Assembly: GCF_964656455.1 (NCBI RefSeq)
Contig: NC_135718.1
Location: 48,236,014-48,300,013, forward strand
Direction of reading: 5' to 3'
Length of the DNA stretch: 64,000 bases
From: Halichoerus grypus
Taxonomy: Eukaryota; Chordata; Mammalia; Carnivora; Phocidae
Shown here: positions 23,670 to 36,600 of the stretch, in pieces
Numbering within the stretch: the stretch's first letter is position 1
Layout: the number at the start of each line of letters is the position of its first letter
Notes under the pieces: generated by a model
Seen by the model: only the letters and a program-made list of their open reading frames with translations
What the model was told of the DNA's origin: nothing
Databases searched by the model: none
Position numbers and translations under genes: made by a program

Positions 23670-23900
23670 TACTATTAACAACAATAATAAAAGCCGCTAT
23701 TTGTTAAGAGTTGGCTATTTGCAAGCACTGGGCTAAACACTTCATTATATGCTGTGCAACCCTGCAAGGTAGATGTTTTGCCACGCATTCTAGTAATACA
23801 GAAACAAGCTCAGAGAAGTTAGTTAATTTGCCTAAAAGCATCCAGTTGCTAAGTAGAGAACTTGGACTTGAATCTGGGTTCAAAGCCAGAATTCTTAGTC
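23670..23900 (+). repeat. MIR-family element
   Basis: The order AATAATAAAAGCCGCTATTT, GCAAGCACTGGGCTAAACAC, CCTGCAAGGTAGATGTTTTG, ACAAGCTCAGAGAAGTTAGT and TTGAATCTGGGTTCAAAGCC follows MIR-type consensus in forward direction. Confidence 0.75.
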
Positions 23901-23924
23901 ATTATATTAAGTGGCTTCCCACTG

Positions 23925-25825
23925 TTCTGCCTTTGCCTACCTTTCTGACAAACCACTTAATCCCCTCTGAACTCCAGGGTCACCAGCTACAGTAACTGCT
24001 CTGACTTACAACACTGAAGTTTACATTCTCCAGGAAGAAACCGAGTGCCCTTGAGACAAGGTTCTCTTCAGCTAAGCTGTGCTGGGGGAAGGAATTTAAT
24101 TAGAACCCAGGTGTCTCAAACCCCAGCATCAAAGCCTACCGGACAGGCTCACATCCAGCCAACCATGGAGCCCTAATTTTGCAGTCTCAGCATTAGTATA
24201 TCTTCTCTCGGGCTCTTTGGTAGTCTTGCGCAAGGTGGCTGGCTGGACAGGTGGGCCTTGCCACATTATTAATTTGGTTGCTGATTCACCCCACCTCCTA
24301 ATTGAGAAGGATTCTAATTACAAAACCCTGGAAAGTGGCAGGTCTTGGGAGCTGATGCAATCAGCCCATCACTGCTCCTTCCCTTGCCTTGCCCCGGGGG
24401 GGGCAGGATGGAGAGGGAGCACAGAGCAGAAGGAGTGCTGGTCAGAGGGCAGGTCTCTGCCAGCTGAGGGAGGGGGTGGTGGGGTCTGCTGCCTAGCAGA
24501 GGAGGGGTGCTGAGTTCTGGGCAGCTCAGCTGGGGACCCAAATCGCTGACTCTGCCTTTTCACTGTGCTTGGAGGGGCCACACCCCACCCTCAGCCCAGT
24601 GGGACCAATTAAAGCATTTACAGTAAAACACAGGAGGGGATGTACCTCCCCGTCTCCATCTTGCCACGTTTGTTGAAGGAGCGCCTATGACATTACACAG
24701 ATTAATACTCCACTGAGCAAATTAATCCTTGGGATTTCACTCACTACCTGTGGCTTATAAATTTTAATTGGCTCTAAACCGCCACCTGAATTGATGTGGG
24801 AGTGTAGTGATGCAAGTCAAGACATCAGAAACAGTGCCAGCCACACGTGTAGCTTCAGGAAAGAGGAAGGAGGGGGGGCGCCATATTCCAGGTGCCAAAG
24901 GGGTGCGGGAAGGAGGACATCTTTCAATGCCTGCCAGCAGTATTTCCTTGTGCATTCAAGGGGGTAGGCAGAAGGATGAAGAGGCAGCCCTTGGCCTCCT
25001 CCTTCCCTCTGCTTGTCTCAATCTTGCCCATCGTTCAAATTTCACATGAATTCGACAGTTCAACAAGCACTGATTGAGCAATCGGTATGTGCCACGTCCT
25101 GGGCTGGGCAGTAGGGAGTCGATGTGCTTAGAGATCGCTGGGTGGTAAGAAAGGGAAATTCACTGAACTCGCCCCACCTCCCCCAACCCCCGCCCTTGGT
25201 TAGAAGTAGAGACAGCACCGCTGTGAAGATGCGCAGGTGTCAACAGGGAGAGGTGAGGGCCTCGAGGCAACTGGAAGGTGATCAAGCCATCCTCTGCCTC
25301 GGTCCCTTTCAGGGGCGTGGGCCTCTTTCTTTCTGTCCGCACACCGACAGGCTGCGCATCTTCCTGCACAAAGCCTTCATAGCCTCCCATAGAGCAGCCT
25401 CAGCTGCCACAGTTAAGGCGCTCAGTCACTGTGTCCCGATTCAAATTTCCAGGAGAAAGATGCTGACTGGCCCAGGCTGCATCTCTCCTCACCGTTCCTG
25501 CCCTTTGCTAGGCTCACCAGTGGTTTCTACTTACTGAAACTTCCTTCTTGGCTTCTAGGACTCAGCTGGTGCCATCTTTCCTCTAACCTCGGATTAGGCC
25601 TTTTCCGGCCACTCCCATCATTTTGACCCTGTTAAGGGCCTCTGAGCACGGCTTCAACTCCACCCACAGGCTGTCCTTGAATGTGGCTCCACTCGGGCCC
25701 CTCCTGCCACACCCATCTCTCCCTGCAGCGAGAAGTGCATGCACCCATCCAGGCGCCATGGTTCCGTTCTATACTAGCGCTGTCCAATAGAACATTCTGT
25801 GATGATGAACTCTACATGCACCGTC
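23925..25825. other. intergenic, no gene
   Basis: At 24665-24785 a short AT-rich repeat-free block with several ATTA sites stands between GC-richer flanks. Open frames up to 137 codons at 25124-25537 have no recognisable features. Confidence 0.5.
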
Positions 25826-25830
25826 TAGGA

Positions 25831-26028
25831 GGGGCGCCTGGTGGCTCAGTCGTTAAGCGTCTGCCTTCGGCTCAGGTCATGGTCCCGGGGTGCTGGGATC
25901 GGGCCCACGTTGGGCTCCCTGCTCGGCGGGAAACCCGCTTCTCCCTCTCCCACTCCCCCTGCTTGTGTTCCCTCTCTCGCTGTGTCTCTGTCAAATAAAT
26001 AAATAAAATCTTTAAAAAAAAAAAAAAG
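25831..26028 (+). mobile_element. young carnivore SINE with perfect 15-bp target-site duplication
   Basis: The element is near consensus: GGGGCGCCTGGTGGCTCAGT, CCGGGGTGCTGGGATCGGGC, a CT-rich part and AAATAAATAAATAAAATC plus poly(A). TCTACATGCACCGTC is repeated exactly at 25811-25825 and 26029-26043. Confidence 0.97.
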
Positions 26029-26389
26029 TCTACATGCACCGTCCCGCGGCAACCACTAGCTACGAGTGGCAAACGAGTCCCGGAAACATGGCGACTACTG
26101 CTGAGGAACTGAAGCTTTATTCATTTACCGATTATTTTTTATCTTATTTTCATTAACTTCGCCTCCCACAAGCCTCCTAGCCCTGCCAGACTTCTCTTCT
26201 AATCCCACCCCCGCCTTACAGCAGTCCTGAGTCACTCTCCCTGACTCTGTCACCTGTATTTCAGAACAAAGTCCGTCTTTGCAGCCTCATAGTCAAGGTT
26301 TTCGTAATACTAAAATTGGAACATAATCCTGCTTCATCTCCCAGCCTTCCTCTTTCCTCTCCTCCTGCACATACAGCAATATCTTTACC

Positions 26390-26560
26390 CCTTCAACAAG
26401 CCCTGCCTTTTCTCACTTCTGTGCCTGGCAGACTATTCTTTCTGCCCAAAATGTTCTCCCCCCCCACCTTCCCTCCAGTGCTAGCAAACTCCTATTCATC
26501 CTTCGAGCCCCAGGTGGACTGACCTTCCCTGATCCTCTTCTCTCTCCAGGTTAACATGCC
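26390..26560 (+). repeat. L2-like 3' end fragment
   Basis: Words CTGCCCAAAATGTTCTCC, AAACTCCTATTCATCCTTCG and CCCCAGGTGGACTGACCTTC follow the 3' end of L2 elements. Confidence 0.6.
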
Positions 26561-26984
26561 TTCTTCCGTACCCACGTATCAAGGTCAGGCCTACCTAAGC
26601 TTTGGGTAGACCGGCAGGGCATGTGTAGATTTAACACTGAGATGACATTCGTATCACTGCTATTTAAATATTAATTCCACCCAGGGTCCCCTGTACACGT
26701 GAGCATCCCTGGAGGCCTCTGCAAAGGGGTAATTTGTCATTTTGCACAAGTGTGGACTCGAATCTCATTCTGGAAGGCTAGTGTGCAGGGGCGTGTGCAG
26801 CTGTTTCCTGAGCCTGACTAGCCACGCGACATCCATTTCTCGACACATATTGCTTATTTTCCATTCATTATTTATGAGATGAAAGTGATTTTTTAATGGA
26901 AAAAACTTTGTGAAAAAAATGCCTCTCTCATCTGCCAGCCAAAAACAAGCTCTGTGATAGTGTATAAATAAATTTAGATACAAA

Positions 26985-27800
26985 TCTTGTTTTATTTTTT
27001 ATTGAAATATAATTAACCTACAGTGTTAGTTTCAGGTGTACAATATGATTCAACAATTCCGTACATTTCTCAGTGCTCAAGACAAATGTACTCTTAATCC
27101 CCATCACCTGTTTCACCCATCCCCCCACCCACCTCCCCTCTGGTAGCCATCAATCTGTTCTCTGTATTTAAGAGTCTGTTTTTTATTTGTCTCTTTGTTT
27201 TGTTTCTTAGAGTACATATGAGTGAAATCATATGGTATTTGGCTTTCTCTGGCTGATTTAGTTCACTTAGCATAATACTCTCTAGCTCCATCCATGGTGT
27301 TGAAAATGGCAAATTTTCTTTTTTTTTTTTTTTTTTGGCTAATATTCCAGCGTGTGTGCATGTGTGTGTGTGTGTATTCTTTATCCATTCATCTATCGAT
27401 GGACACCTGGGCTGCTTCCATATCTTGGCTATTGTCAACAATGCTGCAATAAACATAAGGGTGCATATATCTTCTCAAATTAGTGTTTTCATTTTCTTTG
27501 GGTAAACAACCAGTAGCATAATAACTGGATCATATGGCAATTCCATTTTTAATTTCTGGAGGAACCTCCATACTGTTTTCCACAGTGGCTGCACCAATCT
27601 GCATTCCCAGCAACAGTGCCGGAGGGTAGCTTTTTCTCCACATCCTCGTCACCATTTATTTCTTGTGTTTTTTATTTTGGCCAATCTGACATGTGTAAAG
27701 TGATATCTCATTGTGGTTTAAATTTGCATTTCCCTGATGATGTCTGTTGGCCATCTGTATGTCTTCTTTGGAAAAATCAAGATGGTCTTGGGATATAATT
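26985..27800 (-). mobile_element. L1 3' end, minus strand (carnivore-type)
   Basis: On the minus strand the sequence encodes degenerate pieces of the ORF2p C-terminus, such as MFIAALLTIAKIWKQPRCPS and WMELESIMLSELNQPEKAKY, and then runs into the 3' UTR ending near 26990. A T-rich/GT microsatellite interruption at about 27319-27376 breaks the frame. The element is 5'-truncated near 27800 and dead. Confidence 0.88.
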
Positions 27801-27814
27801 TCTAAATCCCATGA

Positions 27815-27985
27815 CCCTTCCAGTGTTTCTCAGAGGGTGACCCCTGGACTAGAGCATCAGCGTCACCTGGGTGCCGTTTCAATATGTAAATCATGAGCCC
27901 TCCCTAGTTCCTAATCAGAAACTCTGGGGTGGGGCCCAGCACCCTGTGCTTTAACAAGCTTTCCAGGTGGTTCTGAGGCCCTGGC
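27815..27985 (+). mobile_element. MER5-like hAT element
   Basis: CAGTGTTTCTCAGAGGGTGA, an AGCATCAGCGTCACCTGG block, AGAAACTCTGGGGTGGGGCC and ACAAGCTTTCCAGGTGGTTCTG follow MER5A. It is diverged and lacks a clean right end. Confidence 0.7.
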
Positions 27986-28489
27986 CTATTTCTGTATTAT
28001 GAGAGCTCCTGAGTGGGGTGAGTGGGGTGAGTGGAGTGAACTCTGCCACCCTCAGCTCTCCATGCCCAGCCCCTAGTCCAGTGTTCTCGTGTGATAGGCC
28101 TTCATAGCTCAATATGTGTGTACTGAATGAGAAAATGAATGCATGCATGAGTGGATGAACAAAAAGTTAAAAACAAATAGAAAAGAAATTGAGCAACAGA
28201 TGCAAAAGAAACTAGAATATAACTTCTTGTTAGGCATTCACATTCAGACCTTCTGGTCCAATGAGTAGGAAGAGTAGTGTGAATAGACGATACAGGCATT
28301 GTAGACCCCCCAGACCTGCTCCTCTCCCATCCCCCCATCCCCTCGCCTTGTACTGAGACCTGAGAGGCAGTGCTTGGTCACTCACCCTCTCCAACCCAAG
28401 TCCCAGAAGAAAACTCCTAAGTTCCTCAAAAAAGAACCCAGGAGTAAAGGAGCACTGGGTCCTAAATGGCCTGTGCAGGACCCATAAAT

Positions 28490-29170
28490 TAATTACTTAA
28501 TATCATTTACAAAAGGCCAGTTGGTCTCGAGATGAATGGAGCTAATGCTGTTCCTGGCATCCAACTTAAAGATTCAAGGCGCCAGAAATACAAAGGAAGG
28601 CTTCTTTCAACTTCCAGACTAGGCTGCTGAATAAAGCTGGAAGGATGGGTTGGGGGGAGGGGGGCTATTCAAAGAAGGAAGAAAGGTTTCTTTGGTGAAG
28701 AAATATTAATCTCAATATTCACATGGCGTTAAAATATATGTTTGAGATCTCCAGAATGAGATGTTCATAAATAGATAAGCTCTAAGTGGATGATTTTTTA
28801 GCCTTGATTTTCCTTTACTGAAATATAATTAACACTTCCTGAAACCAGCTAGCTTGGAATAATTTAGTTCAATTGTAAGTATGCAAAACACTTAACAATT
28901 AGCTCCATGAAATGAGACCAGCCAGCACTGAGCCGACTTCATTAATGCCCTAAGTGCATATGCCCTATTATAAGAGCTTTCAGAAATATTGTATAAATCT
29001 GAAATGCCCCCATAGAATGAAACGGGGAGGGAGTTTCCGATTATTTCCATTCATTTGAAAGCTACATCTCATAAACGCAGCGGTCTGAAAGATGACGGCA
29101 ATTGGTTTTAATATTTTTACAGCCGCTTCGAGGTGGTAAAAAGAAAAGAAACTAAGGTATTGTAATGGGG
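28490..29170. promoter_or_regulatory. candidate conserved non-coding element
   Basis: About 680 bp is free of recognisable repeats, AT-rich and full of homeodomain-like TAAT sites (AATTAATTACTTAATATC, GAAATATAATTAACACTTCC, ATTGGTTTTAATATTTTTAC). It contrasts with the repeat-rich flanks. This is an inference by composition; alignment across mammals is needed. Confidence 0.35.
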
Positions 29171-30215
29171 TCTTTAAAGCCAGCGTGATTTAACCTCCCA
29201 TAAAGAGGAGCAGCTTGGGCGGGAAAAGCTCATGGGTTCTCAGAGTCAAGGGCCTTAGGTTCAGCTGCAATGCCTGGCACATGTCCTTCACCTACGGGGG
29301 TTTTCTCATCTGTAAAATGGGGATGACCAGGGATACTATTCAAATAAGTAGCCATCAGTGTGGCACAAGCCCAGAGGAATCGGAATGAATGCTGGCGTGA
29401 AACGACCAGGACCACGCGCACAGTGGTATGGTCTGCGCCTATTCGTCCTGCTTGAACATCAGAGCAGCAGAATGAGAATACAGCCCTCAGAATACAATAA
29501 TGCTGCTGAGAGCATTACAGGAGATACTGAATGGGACAGGGCTTCAAAGAGGGAATCCGCCTCTTCAAATACAGATAGATACTGGCTGGAGGCAACACCA
29601 ACTCAGGCTACTTCTATCTTGGAGCTCTGAGTGGAGTGAAAAATGAAGAACTGCCAAAGCAGAATGAAAAAAAAAAAAAAGTGGGCAATTTTCAGTGTGT
29701 ACATTTACCAAAATATTGTTCTACCCACCAACCCAAAACAAGTGCAATCCATGTGATTTTGCTAGTCCTGAAATAAAGCCTGTATTCCTGAAGAGTGTGG
29801 AGCCCTACAGGAGTGGAAGGCCAGGACGGAGACACAAATTCCAGACTGCAAGATGCCCATCTTTCTTTCAGTCCCACCAGTAAGCTCTGGGACAACATAA
29901 GACTGCACGGGGTGCCAACATCAAAGATCCACACCTGAAGTCCTAGGGGCGGGCAGCCATAACACCTGGGTCCCCTGAAAACAAGGGGGGCAAGTTGCTG
30001 GTTCCACCTCTGGAGAGCGCTGACTGAAAGTGAGTTCTTCCCCACATCTGGCCCTAACTCTGTCCTGGGCACTGCTGGGCATGCTGGCTGCCCATTCCCC
30101 AGGAGAGCCCCAGGGACAAGAGGCACTGAACACAAACCCACAAGTCTGCTTTCACCGGACAAGGGCTCTCCTGGGGAAGCATGGTGCGATGCATCTGAGT
30201 TTGGGGGAAGTAGGT
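29171..30215. other. intergenic, no gene
   Basis: Open frames up to 156 codons on the minus strand (29692-30162) show no recognisable domain, and overlapping frames on the other strand are equally long. I treat them as chance. Confidence 0.5.
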
Positions 30216-30219
30216 AGCA

Positions 30220-30365
30220 ACGTGAATTAGGTTAGAAGCTACTGAGTACCTGGCCATGTCAGGTATTTTTCATGTGTAAAACTCTCTCCTTTACAGACAT
30301 GAAAACTGAGGCTCAGAGAGGTCAGGTGACTGGCCCAAGATCACACCACTAATGAGCAGTAAAAC
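30220..30365 (+). repeat. MIR-family fragment
   Basis: GTACCTGGCCATGTCAGGTA, GACATGAAAACTGAGGCTCA and GGTGACTGGCCCAAGATCAC are MIR-type core words. Confidence 0.7.
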
Positions 30366-30529
30366 TGGGATTCCTGCTTTCCTCTTCTGCATTGAAGCTC
30401 CTGCTCTCTGCACCCACTCATCACACTGTTTATAGAGATGCATTTAGGTGAGGTACCTAGCACCGTGCTGGCCTGGAGGGGGTGCTTATAAATGCCTATT
30501 GGATGTGAATAGAAAATACTAAACATGGA

Positions 30530-31018
30530 TCTTGTATTGATTTCCTACTGCTCCATAAACAAATTAACACAAACTTCATGGCTTAAAACAACACAAATCT
30601 ATTACCTTACAGTTCTACAGAAGTCCAGAATGGGTTGGTTGGCAGGGCTGCATTCTTTATGGAAGCCCTAGGAGAGAATCTGCTTCCTGGCCTTTTCCAG
30701 CTTCTAGAAGCTGCCCACACTTCTTAGTTTGTGGCCTTTTCTTCCAACTTCAGAGCTAGCAGCAAACCATCTTTAAATCTCTCTCTCTCTCAGCTTTATT
30801 GCTTCCATCATCCTATCTGCTTCTCTAACTCTGACCTTCCTGTTGCCTTCATATAAGGACCCAGTGGGCCCACCCAGGCAATCTCGGATAATCTGCCCAT
30901 CTCCAGAGCCTTCATTTAACCACATCTGCAAAGTCCCTTTTGCCATGTAAGGTAACATATTCACAGGGTCCAGAATTAGGACATGGACTTTTGGGGGCCC
31001 ACTATTCAGCCTATCACA
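30530..31018 (-). mobile_element. MaLR/ERVL-type solitary LTR
   Basis: The plus strand starts CTTGTATTGATTTCCTACTG, continues AAATTAACACAAACTTCATG, CTTAAAACAACACAAATCTA, CTAGGAGAGAATCTGCTTCC, and ends GGGGGCCCACTATTCAGCCT plus ATCACA. It shares layout with the LTR at 15396. No internal retroviral genes are present. Confidence 0.78.
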
Positions 31019-31149
31019 GACCTTAATAAATGAAATCATAATAGCCATTCCCTCTTTGAAATTAGCCAAAGGCTTTAGCAGATCATTACAATGAGCTCAA
31101 TTCCAGATTTTTAGGATAAGATTCAATATCAAATATTGGTACTCCTTAC

Positions 31150-31345
31150 CGATAATAATAATTTAGTGGCTTTCACCTGCATACTTGTTGTCATAATAAA
31201 TGCCTTCTAAGGATTTCATTTCATCCTAAAAAATTCCCTGTAATTTAGCCATTATTACCTCCAATTTACAAAGTAGGAACCAGGGCTTCAACAATTACAC
31301 GATTTGCTCAAGTTAGTACATGGTAGAGCTGGTATTTGAACTTGG
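31150..31345 (+). repeat. MIR-family fragment
   Basis: ATAATAATTTAGTGGCTTTC, TTATTACCTCCAATTTACAA and a GTAGAGCTGGTATTTGAACT block match a MIR-type element in forward direction. Confidence 0.6.
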
Positions 31346-33260
31346 ACTAGCAGAGGAGGAACTGGCCATCCTGATTGTTGGTTCAGGAATTATTTCTACC
31401 AGACGGCCTATGAATGGAAGAGAAAGAGCTATGGAAAATATAAAGAGGTCTTAATATTAAAGGACACACAAGGAATATAAGTAAGAAAGCATTTGGAGCC
31501 AAATTCCGGTTCTGCCACTTGGGCCTCAGTTTCCTTATCTGTAAACAGTCTTAAGCTCCTTGGGTTGGTGTGGACAGTAAGTGGAGACAATGCAGGCGAA
31601 GCTTGGTAACAGTGTTCTATCTATGTTAGCTGGGCAGGCAGGAAGGCCAGGCGTAGCCCTAAGGGTCCCAATGCTGGAACTAATGCTGGTCAACCTCAAG
31701 CCACTCCTTCCCCTGTCTGGACCTGAGGCCCCCTGCCCACCCACCCCCAATGTGCAGTGAAAAAGATGGGTGCAGCAAGCAAGCTCTCCCTCTCCAATTT
31801 CCATTGAGAAGACAGTACAGGCTTCCTGACTCTAGACCAAAGGCCTTCCTGGTACTGTGAGTATTCTCCTTTCTCAGTCCCAGGGCAGCCTCAAAATGGA
31901 TAAGAATGTATAAAATGGTCTTAAAGAATCTTGCTCAGAACCACTTCCCACAGATGCCCTTCACACCTCTTCCAGCAGAATCGTTTATCAGGCACATGAA
32001 AACATGAGAGCAACTACTGGGTCTGGAGCCTGGTCCCAAACTGTGTTTTACATGGGGATTAATGACTAGTGTGATCAACGGAGAAAGGCTGGCTCTGGAG
32101 GCTTCACGATGACATCATCTGGGCAGTTCCTTTGTCCCTGGGAAGAGAGCTCCACCCCTCGCCATCTCACACCCTCGGGAGAGTCCACCGCCAGACTGCC
32201 GTGTCCAAATGTAGCAGACAACAACAAGCAGGGTGCTACAAGACAAGCTACCCTGTGGGAAGAGGCCCAGAGGCCTGCCCTGGGTCGCACAGCCAGCAAA
32301 CACAGCCCCTGACTGTCTGCTCAGCCACTAAGGGGCTACTGTGACCTTGGGCAAGTCACTTACCCTCTCTGTGACTCAATTTCATCAACTCTAAAAGAGA
32401 AGCAAAAATTAACCTATTTAATAAGGTTGTCATGAACACTAAATGAATTAAAATATGTAAGGCGCTTATGTAAGGTACCCAGCCCAAAATAAGACTGTTA
32501 TTATTAACAGCTACCTTCCCACAACTTGGCTCTAAGCCTCCTGGATCCTGTACTCATACTCTTCCCATGACATGAAAGCACGTCCTTCTGCCAGGTCAGG
32601 GCTCTGACATTGCCATGTCTTCTCTCCACAGCTAACATGGGAGTCCTGGGCCAGAAGGGACCTCAAGGTCTCCCATTCTCCCAACTTAGCCAAATAAGAC
32701 TGTTGCTTCATCAACACTCTCCCTGGCAGTTTCTGGGATCATTAGAACATAAGGAGTTATTAGAAGAGCCTAGGAGTTACACACTCTCGGCCAGAATTTC
32801 CTTCTCTAAGTAGTGATGAAGGCCGTCAGGCAGAAGGGAGAAGGCCCTCACCCCAGTTCCAGAAAGCTGGATTCTCAAAGCCAGAGGGAAGGCTGTCCCT
32901 TGTTCTCCCGCCCCGCCTGATTCTGGCTGAGCTCTGAGAGCTCGCTGCCACATAGCCACCAAGACAGCTGCCCTTCAGGGAAGCAGGAGGACTGTATGGA
33001 TGTAGCAGGACCCTGGTTGGCTGTTGTGCTGGCCAATTAAGGACCGTCACCTTGTCACTTTGCCCATTAAAAGCCCTAATGCTAAGGCCTGCTTTGATGT
33101 CTAACCGTCTCTCCCTCACAGATACAGTTTGTCTCCTCAGTGAACACAGGACCCCAGCGGAGGGGAGGCCCACAGGAGCACAGAGGAGCTGGCTGGCAGG
33201 GGCAGCCACAAACACGGCCCCACTCAGCCAGCGGGGTCAGCAAGGGCTCTCACACGCACA
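31346..33260. other. intergenic with a MIR near 32.3-32.5 kb
   Basis: At about 32315-32500 CTACTGTGACCTTGGGCAAG, TTACCCTCTCTGTGACTCAA and GTAAGGTACCCAGCCC form a MIR. The remaining stretch holds only short chance open frames on both strands. Confidence 0.55.
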
Positions 33261-33264
33261 CGGC

Positions 33265-33615
33265 GTCCTAGTCCGCTCAAGCTACTATAACACAACACAA
33301 TACAGGCTAGCTGGCTTATAAATACCAGAAATTTATTTCTCGCCTTTCTGGAGCCTGGAAATCTCAGATCATGGTAGCAGCACTGTCAGGTGAGGACCCG
33401 CCTCTGGGTCACAGACTTCTCACTGGGTCCTCACCTGGTGGAAAGGATGAGGGAGCTCTCTCTGGCTTCCTTCATGAGGACATTAATCCCACTCTTGAGG
33501 GTTCCACCCTCATGTCCTAAACATCTTGCAAAGGCCCCACCTCCTACAACACCACCTGAGAGATTGCAATTTCAATACACGAATTTTGGGAGCCACAGAC
33601 ATTCAGACCACAGCA
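33265..33615 (-). mobile_element. MST/MaLR-type solitary LTR, minus strand
   Basis: On the minus strand the LTR begins TGTGCTGTGGTCTGAATGTC, has CAAGATGTTTAGGACATGAG and GTGGAACCCTCAAGAGTGGG, a GAGAAATAAATTTCTGG polyadenylation region and ends CGGACTAGGAC. This is the layout of mammalian MST/MaLR LTRs. It stands alone with no viral internal region. Confidence 0.85.
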
Positions 33616-36600
33616 CACGATGTGACGACGTGGCCTACAAGAAAGCCAAGAGTCTTTGTGACCTTCGGATGGGGAAAGCCACACAAGGAGGATTAGGAAT
33701 GTAGGGAGAAAGCAGAATGAAGCTCTAGATTTGAAGGGGCAAGGGGGGAGGGGCATGCCCAGGACCCCTACTCCCCACCGCTCCTTCAGGAATGGAAGGA
33801 GCCAGCTGAGACAAAGGCCATGAGAACACTACTTCCCAAGCACCCCTTGGCCAGCAAAATCTATCTCTACCCAGAATTCCTGGATTAAATGACAAGAGGC
33901 CAGCAGGCCTGGGTTCATATTCAGACTGTGCCACTTATGAGCTGTGTGACCTTCTACAAAAAGTTAACCTCTCTGGATTTCATTTTCCCTATCTGTACAA
34001 TGAGTTAAAAACACAAATTCTCTCATTGGGTTGTTCTGAGGCTTGAAGGGGATAAATACATATCATCCTCTCCCTTCCCATGGTCTCTGCTCTACAGTGC
34101 ACTCGCAATAATGTTAACCACTGCACACCGCCGTATCTCCGACAGCCAGCACAGCCTCGGCCCCCGCTAAGCACTCAGTCAATACCGAACCAACAAATGA
34201 ACATGCCATCATTTGTGTGATAGTTAGCAGGCCCATTTTTCCCGGCAGGGTTATGAGAATTAAATGGGATTCCAGGTGGATATGTGTCTCTCCCAATGCC
34301 CTCCCTCCCTTATAGGCTCAAAGTGATCTGAGTTCAGGAAGAACCCACCAGCAAACTGTGCTCTTTAAGGCCTCCCTAATGGTACAGCCTTCCTGCCCAG
34401 AGCCTTGAGGAGGCAGCCAGCTGCCCATCAGGAGAAAATCAGATCCCGAGAAACTGGCCAGTTCTGCTCTCCTGCTCATGGTCTGGAGGGAGACAAAGAG
34501 CTTCAGCTGACCCTTGGCCTGTGGCAGAGGCGAGGGTGTATTTGCCCTGCCCGCAGCCCCAGCTGAAGGGGCAGCCCTACGTGGCCCTGCTTGTAACACG
34601 TGTTCTCCTCTGACTCGATCAGAGATGGATACCCGGCCTAAAAACATCAAGGTCCTTAAGACACCTGTTGGCTAACCAGTAATCCATCAGGTTTTTTCCT
34701 CTCAAGAATTTGGACCAAGTTAGACAGGGATAGGCGTGTGGGTTGTATAGTCATGCCTACAGTTGGCCCCATAGCAAACCAAGCCATCTGCAAACAAGCT
34801 GGGGGGGGGGGTGCAGAGCAGAGAAGCCATGAGTAAGCAATGAGTCCTGCCTGCCGAGCAGAAAATAGCAGAGAGGCTGCTCAGAGACGGGCAAAGGACA
34901 AAGGCCATAGAGCCCAAGAGAGATGGGAGACTAGAGACAGAGACAGAGGGAACCTGCCTCCCTCTCTGGTGGCCTCCTTGGCCCCGCCACCATAAGCCCC
35001 ACTGGCCTCACTTTCCATCCACAGATCCCTGTCCTGTTCCAACCACCATGTCCTGCCCAGCACACAAGTGGGCTCATATGGACTGTAGTCTGTGCAACCC
35101 AATGATCCCCACCTACAACAATGGGCGTGGTGCTTCCCAAGGGGCAGGGGTGCCTCTTGGCCCCTCTTGTCCTAATGTCCTTCTTTCCATCCTTCCTAGG
35201 GGCCCAAGCCCCTCGTCTTACAAGGACTTCCCTGAGTTCCTGCTTAGTATGTGGATTAGGCTGCCAGAGAATTCAGGGCATCATGGCTCAGCTGTCTAGA
35301 GATAAGAGGAGGCATCTGTAAAATATTCCTAGAGTTCCTGTCTTTCAATGAGGAAGGTTCAGTGCAGGCATGACATGATAGATTATTTGTTTGGGTCCCC
35401 TAGAACTGAAAGTCTCCTCCATCAAATGACATAAAAATATAACTCCTCAAGGCACTGCATCATTAGCCAAGCAATCGTCTGGAGTCAAAAGACCTGGGTT
35501 CAAGTTCTGGTTCCACTACTTACTAGCCCTATGACCAGGGCAATAACTTAACCTCTCTGTTGTTCAAATTTCTCATCTCCTATGGAAACGGTTTCTGACT
35601 GGTATGGTTTGGAAAAGACTCAGTGAGATAATGCATCTAATTTTAAATACTGGAAGAGGTTGTCTATCCATCTGCCTGCCTTTCCTTCATCATAAGTGAC
35701 TGGCGACAAGTAGATACTAAATAAGTGTATTGTGATGGCTGAGCCCTCCTCATCCTATGGCAGTGGCTGGCTGTGATGCCCAGTGCCATCAAACACAAGC
35801 CACAGAATCCATTCCCAGCTGCACTAGACCATGAACCCCTGGATAAGAGAAGCTATATCTTATTCATCCCGTCATCCCCCAATTCTCAGCACCAGCTTTA
35901 GTACAGATTGGAAGAGTGAAGAAACAAAGGAATGGGTTCCTTACAACATGTCCAGCTCTGGAATGGTTCAGCTATGGTTATCATGGAAATGCATCCTCTG
36001 AGTCTGTACCTGTCACCTAGGAGAGTTACGCCTAGGCATGGACTTGGACCAGGCCTTCTATCCACCTAAGATGGAACACTCCCACCGTGGATAATGCATG
36101 TGTGTGTGATTAAGAGCCAGCGCCAAGGATGTCCAGCTTCCTGTGAGCCCCAGAAACAGATTCTCAGCTGGGACACTGGCTCCCTACCAATCTCCTTCCA
36201 CACACACACAAACACACACACATATACAGGCATGCCAGGGAAGAACATGTCCAAGCTGGCCTCACCTAGACAGTTGGGTGGAGGCCAGGAGTTGGGGGAC
36301 CTGGGCCAGGTCCTGTAGGGATACCTTGGGGTCCACAGGTGGGTGCTTTTCCCTGAGGGTATATCCTATCATGTGCAAAATGCCAACACCAACAGAGATG
36401 GATCCAACTAGGCTGCCTATTCAAGCGACCAGATGGAATCTGGGAGCCAGATTCTAGAACAAACTCAGAGACCAAGAAAGCAAAGGATCAAGGAGATTCA
36501 GAATTCAGACCAAGAGCTGAACCCAGAGGAAGGTCAGGGTCAGGGCACAGGGGCTGGCCGTGGGGTAGCAGCCTTACTCCAAATAGCCTCCCATCTTCAT

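Noticed and set aside
29692..30162. 156-codon minus-strand frame as a gene
   Set aside because: Overlapping frames exist on the other strand, no domain, signal or splice context is recognisable, and the length is within chance for this composition.
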